NCBI RefSeq assembly: GCF_014191605.1
Contig: NZ_JACHWU010000004.1
Span: 124,001 to 188,000 of the forward strand
DNA from: Prauserella isguenensis
GTDB lineage: Bacteria > Actinomycetota > Actinomycetes > Mycobacteriales > Pseudonocardiaceae
Length of the DNA stretch: 64,000 bases
Direction: 5' to 3'
Positions 54,706 to 63,890 of this stretch are shown here, one piece after another. The notes beneath the pieces are model-generated. The model saw only the letters and a program-made list of their open reading frames with translations, did no database searches and had not been told where the DNA came from. Both the position numbers and the translations under genes were made by a program. Each line of letters opens with the position of its first letter. Position 1 is the first letter of the stretch.

Positions 54706-55682
54706 GCGCGGAAGGGCTGTCCGGACGGCGGGTCGTGGTGCTCGGCGGGTCGGGCTTCGTCGGGTCCGCGGTGGCTGCCCGGTTCCTGGCAGAGGGGGCG
54801 CGCGTGCGGTCCGTGTCGCGCAGTGGCGGGAATCCGGTGTCCGGAGTGGACGCCGTCGGAGCGGATCTGACACGGCCGGGCGTGGTCGCCGAGGCCGTTG
54901 CCGGTGCCGACGTGGTGGTGGTCCTCGTGCTGTACACCGGCAGCGGCGGTTACCGGGTCGGCCCGGACCGAGCACGGGAAGCGGCCGAGGTGAACGTCGG
55001 CGTGGCCGAAGCCGTCGCCGCCGCGGCCCGTGACCGGATCCTGCTGTTCGCCGGGTCGACGTCCCAGGTCGGCGTGGTCGATCACGATCGGATCGACGGC
55101 ACCGAGACCGACGCACCCGTCACCGAGTACGACCGGCAGAAGTGCGAAGCCGAACGGGTCGTCTCCGAGGCGGGCGGGATCACGCTGAGACTGCCGACCG
55201 TGTACGGCTGCGGCCCCGCGGGGCTCGATCGCGGCGTGGTCACGGCCATGACGCGCAGAGCTCTCGCGGGCGAACCCCTGACCGTGTGGGGGGACGGTGG
55301 TATGCAACGGGATCTGCTGCACGTCGACGACGTGTCGCGTGCCTTCGCGGCGGCCGCCGGGGGCGCCCGGCAGCTCACGGGACGGCACTGGCTGCTGGGC
55401 AGCGGCGCCGGCGTGAGCGTGCGCGAACTGTTCGTGCGCGTGGCGCGCGTGGTGGCCCGGCGCAGCGGCGCAGCGCCGGTGCCGGTCGTGTCCGTGGCCC
55501 CGCCTGCGCACGCGACTGCGATGGACATGCGCGGTCTCGTCGCCGATCCCGCCGCTTTTCGGGATTCGACCGGCTGGGAGGCACGAGTGGGCCTGGACGA
55601 CGGTATCGAGACGACGGTCGCGGCGGTGGCAGGCCGAACGCGGCAGGGAGGTCGGTACGAGTACCCCTATTCCGCGGATTAG
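54702..55682 (+). CDS. NDP-hexose 4-ketoreductase (EvaE-like SDR)
   Basis: 326 residues from GTG 54702, overlapping the methyltransferase stop. An extended SDR: GGSGFVGSAVAARF binds NAD(P)H and the catalytic YxxxK is Tyr143-Lys147 in EYDRQK; LPTVYGCGP follows. It most likely reduces the C-4 keto group as the last step of deoxysugar assembly before transfer, as EvaE and TylCIV do. The stereochemical outcome cannot be read from sequence. Confidence 0.82.
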   Translation: MSAEGLSGRRVVVLGGSGFVGSAVAARFLAEGARVRSVSRSGGNPVSGVDAVGADLTRPGVVAEAVAGADVVVVLVLYTGSGGYRVGPDRAREAAEVNVGVAEAVAAAARDRILLFAGSTSQVGVVDHDRIDGTETDAPVTEYDRQKCEAERVVSEAGGITLRLPTVYGCGPAGLDRGVVTAMTRRALAGEPLTVWGDGGMQRDLLHVDDVSRAFAAAAGGARQLTGRHWLLGSGAGVSVRELFVRVARVVARRSGAAPVPVVSVAPPAHATAMDMRGLVADPAAFRDSTGWEARVGLDDGIETTVAAVAGRTRQGGRYEYPYSAD

Positions 55683-55796
55683 GGGCAAGCGCCGATTGAC
55701 CGGCCCGTGGGTGCGTCGTGAAGCTGAGACGTGCCGTCGCCTGCATTCTCCGCGTGACCGCCACCGGACTGGCCGACTCGGCTGAGGAGTTGTTCT

Positions 55797-57236
55797 GTGG
55801 TCGCCCCATCCCGCGTTCCGGCACGCAGTGCGGCCGAGGCCAGGGTCGTGACGTCGCTGTTGTCGCGGCACGGCGTGCTCGGCGGGCTCGACGCGGTGCA
55901 CTCGTGGCTTGCGGATGCCGCGCGCGGACGATGGATGGAGACGACACGCATCCCGCTGGACGAGCTGGCCGGATGGCACCGGGACGAGGACACGGGCTAC
56001 CTGTGGCACGAGACGGGACGGTTCTTCAGCGTCGAATCGGTCAACGTGGAACTGGGCGGCGGTGCGGTGTCGCGCTGGTGCCAGCCGATCATCAACCAGC
56101 CGGAGATCGGCATCCTGGGGATTCTCGTCCGGGAGTTCGACGGGGTCCTGCACTTTCTCATGCAGGCCAAGCAGGAGCCCGGTAACCCCGGCGGTGCGGT
56201 GCAGCTGTCCCCGACGGTGCAGGCGACGCGCAGCAACTACACGGGAGTCCACAGGGGCCGCCCGATTCCCTATCTGGAACATTTCCGCGACCCCGTGTCC
56301 CGGGCGATCGTCGACATCCGGCAATCCGAGCAGGGCGCGTGGTTCTACCGGAAGCGCAACCGCAACATGGTCGTCGAGGCCGGGGCGGAGGTGGAGGCCG
56401 CGGAAGGGTTCTGCTGGCTGACGCTCGGCCAGATCGCCGCCGTGCTCGAGATCCCCGACCTGGTTAACATGGACACGCGGACGGTGCTGGCCTGCTTGCC
56501 GGGCGGCGGCGCGGCGTTCGCACGGGCCGTGCCGCAGCACCCGGTGGACGGCTTCGCCGGCGCTCTCGCCCGTTCGGGCGATCCGACGTCCCCGGCGGTG
56601 CACACGACGGACGAGGTGCTGAGCTGGATCACCGCTGCCCGGACCCGCACCGAGCTGCGGGTCGCGTCGCGTCCGCTGCGGCAACTGCCGGGCTGGCGCG
56701 AGGCCGACGGCGCGATCTCGCACCACAGTGGACGGTTCTTCTCCGTCGTCGGTGTGCAGGTGCGGGCGGAGGGTCGCGAGGTCGGTGACTGGTCGCAGCC
56801 CATGATCGAACCCGCGGGACCGGGAATCATCGCCTTCGTGCTGAAGCGCATCCGCGGCGTGCTGCACGTACTCGTCCACGCGAGAAGCGAACCCGGCTAC
56901 GCCGACGTGGTGGAGCTGGCGCCCACCGTCCAGTGCGCCCCTGGCAACTACGAGGTACTCCCGGAGGAGGCGCGGCCGCGCTACCTCGACACCGTGCTCT
57001 CGCCCGCCGCCCGCGTCCGGTTCGATACCGTGCTGTCCGAGGAGGGCGGCCGTTTCCTGGAAGCCCGCAATCGGTATCTCGTCGTGGAGGCCGACGTCGA
57101 GGTCGCCGACGACGATCCGGAGTACCGGTGGCTGACCCTCGCACAGTTCGACGACCTGCTGCGGCACAGCTTCTACGTGAACATCCAGGCCCGCACCCTG
57201 GTGCTGTGCCTGCGCGGGCTCGCGGCCCGGCAATAG
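55797..57236 (+). CDS. NDP-hexose 2,3-dehydratase (EvaA/TylCVI-like)
   Basis: 479 residues from GTG 55797 (GAGGAG upstream). It is built of two tandem copies of one domain, visible as paired segments: ETGRFFSVESVNVE ... VSRWCQPIINQPEIGILG ... HFLMQAKQEPG and HSGRFFSVVGVQVR ... VGDWSQPMIEPAGPGIIA ... HVLVHARSEPG. That internal duplication is typical of the family. It removes the 2-OH from NDP-4-keto-6-deoxyglucose, the committed step to 2-deoxy- and 2,3-dideoxyhexoses. Convergent with the aminotransferase, 16 bases apart. Confidence 0.93.
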   Translation: MVAPSRVPARSAAEARVVTSLLSRHGVLGGLDAVHSWLADAARGRWMETTRIPLDELAGWHRDEDTGYLWHETGRFFSVESVNVELGGGAVSRWCQPIINQPEIGILGILVREFDGVLHFLMQAKQEPGNPGGAVQLSPTVQATRSNYTGVHRGRPIPYLEHFRDPVSRAIVDIRQSEQGAWFYRKRNRNMVVEAGAEVEAAEGFCWLTLGQIAAVLEIPDLVNMDTRTVLACLPGGGAAFARAVPQHPVDGFAGALARSGDPTSPAVHTTDEVLSWITAARTRTELRVASRPLRQLPGWREADGAISHHSGRFFSVVGVQVRAEGREVGDWSQPMIEPAGPGIIAFVLKRIRGVLHVLVHARSEPGYADVVELAPTVQCAPGNYEVLPEEARPRYLDTVLSPAARVRFDTVLSEEGGRFLEARNRYLVVEADVEVADDDPEYRWLTLAQFDDLLRHSFYVNIQARTLVLCLRGLAARQ

Positions 57237-57252
57237 CCGCAGGCGGCGAGCG

Positions 57253-58362
57253 TTACAGGGACCCCAGCACCGACCGCAGCGTGTCGATGACGTGGTCCTG
57301 CGTGTCCCGCGGCAGCGACGGGTACATGGGCAGGGAGAAGATCTCGCCCGCGAGACGTTCCGTCACGGGCAGCGAACCCTCGCTGTAGCCGAGATGGGCG
57401 AATCCCTTCATCGTGTGCACCGGCCACGGGTAACTGACGTTCAGCCTGATGTCGTGTTCCGCGAGGGCGGCGAGGATGTCGTCGCGCCGGGGGTGGCGTG
57501 CCACATAGAGGTAGTACACGTGACTGTTGCCCGTGGCCGCGGCGGGGAGGGTGAGGTCGGTGTCCGACAACGCTTCGGCGTAGCGGTCGGCGACCGCCTG
57601 CCTGCGGGCGATGTACTCGTCGAGCCGTCCCAACTTCCTGCGCAGGATCTCGGCCTGTACCTCGTCGAGCCTGCTGTTGTGGCCGGGCGTGTCGACCACG
57701 TAGTACGTCTTCTCCATGCCGTAGTACCGGAGCCGCCGGAGATTGGCATCGACCTCGGCGGACGAGGTGATGACCGCTCCGCCGTCGCCGTAGGCGCCGA
57801 GGACCTTCGTGGGATAGAACGAGAAGGCGGCCGCGTCACCGAGCGAGCCCGCGGGCGCGCCGTGCGTTCGCGCGCCGTGGGCCTGCGCGCAGTCCTCGAG
57901 GACGACCAGCCCGTGCCGGTCCGCGACCTCCCGCAGCGGCCGCGGGTCGACGCACTGGCCGTACAGGTGCACGGGCAGCAGGCAGCGGGTCCGCGGTGTG
58001 ATCGCGGCCTCGAGCAGGTCGAGGTCCATGAGGTACGTCGCGGGGTCGATGTCGACGAACACGGGAACAGCTCCGACGGCGTCGATGGCCACGACGGTCG
58101 GGGCGGCCGTGTTGGCCACCGTGATCACCTCGTCGCCGGGACCGACGCCGAGTGCCTGGAGACCGAGCGCGACCGCGTTGGTGCCGTTGTCGACCCCGAC
58201 GCAGTGGGAAACACCGTGGTAGGCCGCGAACTCCGATTCGAACGACGACACGCTCTCGCCGAGCACGAGCCTGCCCGACGAGAACACCGTCTCGACCGCG
58301 TCGAGAATGTCATCACGCTCTGCGTGGTACTCGTTCAGGTAATCCCAGACCAGCGTTGCCAT
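57253..58362 (-). CDS. NDP-hexose 3-aminotransferase (DegT/DnrJ/EryC1 family, EvaB-like)
   Basis: 369 residues from ATG 58362 (GTGAGGAC upstream). PLP Lys186 in [41 protein letters not shown] and [15 protein letters not shown] are DegT signatures. In cluster context it should aminate C-3 of the 2-deoxy-3,4-diketo intermediate, as EvaB does before C-methylation; C-4 amination is the alternative. Transcribed divergently from the glycosyltransferase. Confidence 0.9.
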   Translation of the reverse strand: MATLVWDYLNEYHAERDDILDAVETVFSSGRLVLGESVSSFESEFAAYHGVSHCVGVDNGTNAVALGLQALGVGPGDEVITVANTAAPTVVAIDAVGAVPVFVDIDPATYLMDLDLLEAAITPRTRCLLPVHLYGQCVDPRPLREVADRHGLVVLEDCAQAHGARTHGAPAGSLGDAAAFSFYPTKVLGAYGDGGAVITSSAEVDANLRRLRYYGMEKTYYVVDTPGHNSRLDEVQAEILRRKLGRLDEYIARRQAVADRYAEALSDTDLTLPAAATGNSHVYYLYVARHPRRDDILAALAEHDIRLNVSYPWPVHTMKGFAHLGYSEGSLPVTERLAGEIFSLPMYPSLPRDTQDHVIDTLRSVLGSL

Positions 58363-58426
58363 CGTCGTCCTCACGTGCTCGCGCGCGGTGCGGCGTCAGC
58401 CTAGGAGCGTCCGGGGGATCGGGGAA

Positions 58427-58536
58427 CCCCTAACCCGTCGCGGCGGGGTCCCGTCCGGGATCGGTCCGGACGGTTCAGCCCGTTAGGCCGGTTCGACCAG
58501 TCCGGAATGCTCGGGAGCCCCGGGCCCGGTTAGGGG
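58427..58536. promoter_or_regulatory. Inverted-repeat regulatory elements between aminotransferase and glycosyltransferase
   Basis: CCCCTAACC at 58427-58435 and its exact complement GGTTAGGGG at 58528-58536 flank the divergent promoter region; a related CGTTAGGCCGG lies at 58481. These could be sites for the cluster's SARP or LAL regulator. Confidence 0.45.
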
Positions 58537-58635
58537 TGTTCGCCTTCTCGGCGTGACTTCTAACGTGACGGAACCGCTCGTGGTGAATCCGCATCCGGTC
58601 CCCGACCACCCGAGCCGAGCTGAGGGCGTTTCCGC

Positions 58636-59844
58636 ATGACTCGCACGTTTCTGTTTCTCTGCCATCCGGATCACGGGCACGTCGTGCCGACACTGGCGAT
58701 CGCCGCGGAACTGGTGCGGCGCGGGCACGACGTGACATACCTGACGGCCCCGGTGATGCGGGAGATCGTCGCCGGAACCGGCGCCGGGGTGGCGACCTAC
58801 CGGTCCCGCTACCGGGATGCCGACTTCGCCGAACTGGAGAACGATCCGGGCTATCTCATGTCGGTGCTGCTCGACGAGAGCGAGGCGATGCTCGACGCCG
58901 CGGTGTCCGAACTGGACCCGGTCGACTGCGTGGTGTACGACACGTCGGTGCTCTACGCGGGACGGATCCTCGCGCGCCGCTGGGACTGTGCCTCGGCGCA
59001 GACCGTGCCGTTCTTCGCGTCGAACGAGCACTTCTCGTACCTGAATGCGATGTACAACGACGAGGGTGGTGAGCGCCCCGCGGAGGCCACGCCCGCCGAA
59101 CTGCCGGAATGGGTGGGCACCACGATGGCCCGGATCGGTGCCCTGAGCGCACAGCACGGCGTCGACGTCGCGCCGGACGAGCTGTGGTTCGAGATCCCCG
59201 CCCGCAGCATCGTGACGGTCCCGAGGGAATTCCAGTACGCGGGCGAGTCGTTCGACGACCGGTTCGTGTTCACCGGCCCCTGCATCGGCGAACGCGGGTT
59301 CCTCGGCGACTGGAGCCCGCCAGGGGGATCGGCCCCGGTCGTGCTGGTGTCGCTCGGGGCCGTGTTCAACGCGCACAAGGACATCTTCGCCACCTGCGTC
59401 GAGGCCTTCCGCGGACGGGACTGGCACGCGGTCGTGACGGTGGGGGACGGGATCGACCCCGCCGAGCTCGGCGAGCTCCCACCGAACGTCGAGGTTCACC
59501 GCTGGGTTCCGCACGTCACGGTGCTGCGGGAGGCGGCCCTGTGCGTGACCCACGGTGGGATGGGCACCGTCATGGAAGCGCTGAGCACGGGAACGCCCCT
59601 GGTGTGCGTGCCGACGTCGGCGCTGGACAGGCCGACCGGGTGGCGGGTTCGCGATCTCGGACTCGGCGCGCTGCTGAACCCCGGGGACGTCGAACCGGAA
59701 GTGCTGGCCGACACCGTCGACGGTGTGCTGGCCGATCCGGCGGTGACAGCGGCGGCCCGGCGGATGGCCACGGCCGTGGCCGATGCGGGCGGGGCGTCGC
59801 GCGCAGCGGACGTGATCGAAGCCGCGCCGGACGGGACACGCTGA
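58636..59844 (+). CDS. GT1-family glycosyltransferase (antibiotic type)
   Basis: 402 residues from ATG 58636. The opening FLFLCHPDHGHVVPTLAIAAELVRRGH is the acceptor-side loop of macrolide and aromatic-polyketide glycosyltransferases; the NDP-sugar site is CVTHGGMGTVMEALSTGTPLVCVP, followed by DRPTGWRV. It should attach the aminosugar made by the neighbouring enzymes. No EryCII-type helper protein is present. The stop overlaps the SARP start by one base. Confidence 0.92.
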   Translation: MTRTFLFLCHPDHGHVVPTLAIAAELVRRGHDVTYLTAPVMREIVAGTGAGVATYRSRYRDADFAELENDPGYLMSVLLDESEAMLDAAVSELDPVDCVVYDTSVLYAGRILARRWDCASAQTVPFFASNEHFSYLNAMYNDEGGERPAEATPAELPEWVGTTMARIGALSAQHGVDVAPDELWFEIPARSIVTVPREFQYAGESFDDRFVFTGPCIGERGFLGDWSPPGGSAPVVLVSLGAVFNAHKDIFATCVEAFRGRDWHAVVTVGDGIDPAELGELPPNVEVHRWVPHVTVLREAALCVTHGGMGTVMEALSTGTPLVCVPTSALDRPTGWRVRDLGLGALLNPGDVEPEVLADTVDGVLADPAVTAAARRMATAVADAGGASRAADVIEAAPDGTR

Positions 59845-61355
59845 TGCCGGCGGCGCAGATCCGCATCATGGGCCCGGTGCGTGTCCTCCGGGGGAACGAG
59901 GAGATCCGGGTCGGTGGGACCAGGGAGAAGGCCGTGCTGGCCAGCCTCGTACTCGAGGCGAACCGGGTCGTCAGCGTCGACCGGCTCATCGGCGCGCTCT
60001 GGGGCGGGGACCCTCCGTCGAGCGCGAGAACCCAGGTCGCGATCTGCGTGTCCCGGTTGCGCCGGGCCCTCAGGGAGGCCGGGCTCGACACCGCGGTCAC
60101 CACGGCGAGCCCCGGATACCTCCTCCGGATCGAGGACGACACGGCCGACTGGCTGCGGTTCGGGTCGTTGACGGCACGGGCGGCGGCCAAGACCACCGCG
60201 GGCGACCGGCTCGCAGCCGTGGCCCTGTTGCGTGAGGCCTTGAGCCTGTGGGAGGGCATGCCTTTCGACGACCTTCCCGGTCTGCGCATCGATGCCCACC
60301 GGCTGCACGAGGCGCGGCTCGACGCGACGGAGGCGTGTGCCGAACTGGAACTGGAACTCGGCAGGCACGATCGGGTCGTCGCCGACCTCGCCGCTGTGGT
60401 GGAGGACCAGCCGTTGCGCGAACGCGCCAGGGGACAGCTCATGCTCGCGCAGTACCGCTCCGGCCGCAGGGCCGAGGCGTTGCGCACCTACCAGGACGCG
60501 CGCCGTGTCCTCGTCGAGCAGATCGGGTTGGAGCCGGGGCCCCAGTTGCGCGAACTGCACGAGCGCATCCTGCGTGACGAGCCCACGCTGGCCCGGCCCG
60601 CGAACGCCGGTGCGCAGAGCCGTGCGGCGGCCCGCGGCCGGCGCACGGACGGTGCGGTCCCGGCACGGACATCGCGGGCCGCCGGTCCGGTTCCGTCGCA
60701 GCTGCCACGGTGTCCCGCGCCGTTCGCGGGTCGTGGTGCGGAGCTGCACGAGGTGGACCGTGCACTGTGCGGGTCCGCGGACTCGTCCGGAACTGTGGTG
60801 CTCACCGGCCCCGCCGACGTCGGCAAGACCGCACTGGCCCTGAATTGGGCGCACAGCCGGGCCGACCGCTTCCCGGGAGGGCAGCTGTTCGCGTCGCTGC
60901 GCGACGAACAGGGTGAACCGGTGGCGACCGGCCGGATCCTGGAGCGATTCCTGCGGGCGATGGGGGTCGCCGAGGACGAGATCCCGTCCGACCCGCACGA
61001 ACGGATCGCGCTGTACCGCAGTGCCGCGGCCCGCAGGGAGATGCTCGTCGTGCTCGACGACGCGGCAGACGAACGTCAGGTGCTGCCATTGCTGCCCGGC
61101 TGTTCCGCCTGCCGGGTACTCGTGACGAGCCGGGGCGGGCTCGACGAACTCGCGGTGCGCCAGGGCGCCACCCGGTTGCCCGTCGGGCCGCTGCCGCCCG
61201 CCGAATCGCGGGAGCTGCTCTCGCTGCTGCTCGGCAGGAGCTGGGTGGACAGCAGCCCGCGCGCGGCGGGGCGCATCGCCGGGATGTCCGGAGGGAATCC
61301 CCTGTCGCTGCGCCGAGCGGCGGCCGGGATGTCGTCGCTCAGCCCGCGCGGTTGA
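59844..61355 (+). CDS. SARP-family activator with truncated NB-ARC domain
   Basis: 503 residues from ATG 59844. The N-terminal OmpR-like winged helix (RVLRGNEEIRVGGTREKAVLASLVLEANRVVSVDRLIGALWG) and the bacterial transcriptional activation domain (about residues 95-250, DLPGLRIDAHRLHEARLDATE) are complete. The following P-loop ATPase (LTGPADVGKTALALNWA; VVLDDAADERQVLPLL) ends at about residue 500, so the TPR region of full AfsR proteins is missing. A pathway activator. Its last 17 bases overlap the convergent FAD hydroxylase gene. Confidence 0.9.
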   Translation: MPAAQIRIMGPVRVLRGNEEIRVGGTREKAVLASLVLEANRVVSVDRLIGALWGGDPPSSARTQVAICVSRLRRALREAGLDTAVTTASPGYLLRIEDDTADWLRFGSLTARAAAKTTAGDRLAAVALLREALSLWEGMPFDDLPGLRIDAHRLHEARLDATEACAELELELGRHDRVVADLAAVVEDQPLRERARGQLMLAQYRSGRRAEALRTYQDARRVLVEQIGLEPGPQLRELHERILRDEPTLARPANAGAQSRAAARGRRTDGAVPARTSRAAGPVPSQLPRCPAPFAGRGAELHEVDRALCGSADSSGTVVLTGPADVGKTALALNWAHSRADRFPGGQLFASLRDEQGEPVATGRILERFLRAMGVAEDEIPSDPHERIALYRSAAARREMLVVLDDAADERQVLPLLPGCSACRVLVTSRGGLDELAVRQGATRLPVGPLPPAESRELLSLLLGRSWVDSSPRAAGRIAGMSGGNPLSLRRAAAGMSSLSPRG

Positions 61356-62961
61356 GGACCGTGTCGAGGGCGGCCGTCAGCCGGTGATGCCCGTCGGCCG
61401 CGTCGGTGGTGCGCCACGCGACGTGACCGTCGGGGCGGACGAGCACAGCACCGGACCGGCCGACGCCGTACGTGTCGGACCAGCCGGGGGCACTGAGGCC
61501 TGCGCCGGTGGGCTCGGCGGGGTCGAGTTCGATGGGCACCAGGTGGTCGCCCGTCCGCGCCGCGACGTCGCCGGCGATGCCGGCCCAGTCACTGCCGGGT
61601 GAGGTGAACAGGGTGAAGCCGGTGCCGAGCAGATCCAGTGTGGACATTCGTGCGCCGGCCCGGTGCACCGTCACGTGCGGCGCGCGGTGTCCCGGGCGCG
61701 CGGTTGCGACGTACGTCCGGTACGGATCGGCAGGTGCAGGTGCGGCGGAGCCGTCCGGCACGACCGCGGTCGACTCGTAGTGGAAGCCCAGTACCAGTCC
61801 CTCGCTGCTACGCCTGCCCGCCTGCAGCGAGATGGCCTCCTTCATCGTGAGCTCACCCTCCATCATGCGGAAGGTGATCAGCGCGTTGGTCAGGCTCTCC
61901 GACACCGTCCGCTCGCCGATCGGCCTGCGCTCGGCGTCGTAGGTCGCGAGCAGCCCGGGACCCGCCAGTCCCTTGTGGACGGCAGCGAGCTTCCACACGA
62001 GATTGTGGGTGTCCTGGATGCCACAGTTCATCCCGAACCCGCCCTGCGGGGTGCTGACGTGTGCGGAATCGCCCGCGAGGAAGACCCGGCGATCCCGGAA
62101 CGTGCCGGCCGTGACGGCCTGCTGCAGCCACGGCATCGTCGCGACGAGTTTCACGTCCAGTTCCGGGATGCCGACGGCCTCCCGGACGATCCGGGTGCAC
62201 AGCTCCGGCGTGAAGTCGTCCGGGCTGCCGCCCTCGGCCGGGTCGTATCCGGTTTGGACGATCCACCTGCGGTCGTTGTCGACCGCTTCGACGGCACACG
62301 GGATGGTGCTGCGGAGGAAGTACAGGGCGCACATCCGGTCGCGGAGTGCATCGGCGATGTCGGCCTCGAACATGATGCTGATCATGTGGCCGATCGGGGG
62401 AGGGCCTTCGACGTCGATGCCGAGCTGCCCACGGATGCCGCTGCGTGCACCGTCCGCGGCGATCGCGTAGGAGGCGTGGACCTGTGCCACGGCGTCCTCC
62501 GACTCGATCTCCGCCGTCACGCCGCCGTCGCGTTGCGTCAGGGACGTCATCGTCGTGCCGAACCGGACGTCGCACCCCGGGAGTGTCTCCGCGGTGCGCT
62601 TGAGGATCACCTCGAGCACGTCCTGGGCACAGATGTAGGCGTACGTCGGGCTCTGGGCCGCGTCCTCCTCGATCGGTGCGACCTCGCGGTGGAGGTCCCC
62701 GGAGGTGAGGGACGTGCCCACCCCGACGGCGAGGCTGTCCTCCCGCGGCAGGCCGGCACGTTCGACCTCCTCCTGAAGTCCCCACGCCCGTAGGAGTTCC
62801 ATTGTGCGGGTGGACACCAGCCGGGCCTTCGGGAAGATGGAGGTCCCTGCGTGCCGCTCGACCAGCAACGAGGTCAGCCCGTGCCGGGAGCATTCCAGCG
62901 CTGCGCTGAGCCCGACCGGGCCTCCGCCCACGATGAGGACGTCCACCTCGATGTCAGCCAT
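61339..62961 (-). CDS. FAD-dependent aromatic hydroxylase (PgaE/OxyS-like)
   Basis: 540 residues from ATG 62961. FAD sites: DVLIVGGGPVGLSAALECSRHG at the N-terminus, the DG stretch AIAADGARSGIRGQL, and GDSAHVSTPQGGFGMNCGIQD. The C-terminal thioredoxin-like domain (SPGSDWAGIAG... YGVGRSGAVLVRPDGHVAW) is typical of polyketide tailoring hydroxylases of the PgaE/OxyS/RdmE class. It implies that the cluster product has, or passes through, a phenol or polyketide-derived aromatic ring that is hydroxylated. Confidence 0.9.
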   Translation of the reverse strand: MADIEVDVLIVGGGPVGLSAALECSRHGLTSLLVERHAGTSIFPKARLVSTRTMELLRAWGLQEEVERAGLPREDSLAVGVGTSLTSGDLHREVAPIEEDAAQSPTYAYICAQDVLEVILKRTAETLPGCDVRFGTTMTSLTQRDGGVTAEIESEDAVAQVHASYAIAADGARSGIRGQLGIDVEGPPPIGHMISIMFEADIADALRDRMCALYFLRSTIPCAVEAVDNDRRWIVQTGYDPAEGGSPDDFTPELCTRIVREAVGIPELDVKLVATMPWLQQAVTAGTFRDRRVFLAGDSAHVSTPQGGFGMNCGIQDTHNLVWKLAAVHKGLAGPGLLATYDAERRPIGERTVSESLTNALITFRMMEGELTMKEAISLQAGRRSSEGLVLGFHYESTAVVPDGSAAPAPADPYRTYVATARPGHRAPHVTVHRAGARMSTLDLLGTGFTLFTSPGSDWAGIAGDVAARTGDHLVPIELDPAEPTGAGLSAPGWSDTYGVGRSGAVLVRPDGHVAWRTTDAADGHHRLTAALDTVLNRAG

Positions 62962-63102
62962 GAGGCGAGCCTGTCGGAGGCGCATCGACGGGGTCAAGAC
63001 GCTGATATTCGCGTGATAACGCGGTGAAAACCGGGCGCAGTACGTTGGCCGTGCACATCGGGAAGAGGTACGTCCGGTACCGGGTGACCCGTGGAGACGT
63101 GA

Positions 63103-63849
63103 ATGTTCGCAGCTGGTTCGGTGGCACTCGTCACCGGAGGTTCCCGCGGGCTGGGCAAGGCGGTCGCCTTGGACCTGGCAGCGCACGGGAATCACGTGGT
63201 GATCAACTACTCGCGATCGGAGGAGGCGGCGCAGGAGCTGGTCTCCCGGATCGAGCAGGACGGTGGTTCGGCGTCGGCCGTGCAGGCCGATGTCACGGAC
63301 GAAAGCGCCGTGCGTGAGATGTTCCGCTCCGTGCGTTCGGAACACGGGCGGCTCGACGTCTTGGTGACCAGTGCGGGAGTCACGCGCGATCGGCACCTCG
63401 TCGCGATGAGCGGTGAGATGTTCGACGAGACGATGGACATCAACATGAAGGGCACGTTCCACGCGTGCCGCGAAGCGATGCGCATCATGCAGCATCAGCG
63501 GAGCGGGTCCATCGTCACGCTCAGTTCGGCCAGCGGACTCGACGGCGGCTTTCCCGGTCAGACCAATTACGTCGCCTCGAAAGGCGCCATCATCGCGTTC
63601 AGCAAGGCGCTGTCGTACGAGGCCGCGCCGTACGGCGTGCGGGTCAACGCGGTCGCGCCCGGATTCGTCGAGACCGACATGACGAAGGCCATCCCCGCGA
63701 AACTCAGGGAAACCTACGCCTCGCGGATCCGGCTCGGCCGGATGGGCAAGCCGGAGGAGATCGCCAACGTGGTGACGTTCCTGGCGTCCGAGCGGGCTTC
63801 GTACATCACCAGCGAGACCTTCATCGCCAACGGTGGGGGACTCGGCTGA
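63103..63849 (+). CDS. FabG-like 3-oxoacyl-ACP reductase (SDR)
   Basis: 248 residues from ATG 63103. Classical SDR: VTGGSRGLGKAVAL for NADPH, then SSASG, NYVASKGA with the Tyr-x3-Lys pair, and the tail GFVETDMTKAI. The sequence is of FabG type rather than the C-9 ketoreductase type of actinorhodin clusters. Placed right before an acyl carrier protein gene, it presumably reduces beta-keto acyl-ACP intermediates during polyketide assembly. Divergent from the hydroxylase. Confidence 0.9.
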   Translation: MFAAGSVALVTGGSRGLGKAVALDLAAHGNHVVINYSRSEEAAQELVSRIEQDGGSASAVQADVTDESAVREMFRSVRSEHGRLDVLVTSAGVTRDRHLVAMSGEMFDETMDINMKGTFHACREAMRIMQHQRSGSIVTLSSASGLDGGFPGQTNYVASKGAIIAFSKALSYEAAPYGVRVNAVAPGFVETDMTKAIPAKLRETYASRIRLGRMGKPEEIANVVTFLASERASYITSETFIANGGGLG

Positions 63850-63890
63850 GTACCTCGGTATCCGATCAGCTCGCACCTTCGGAGGAGATT

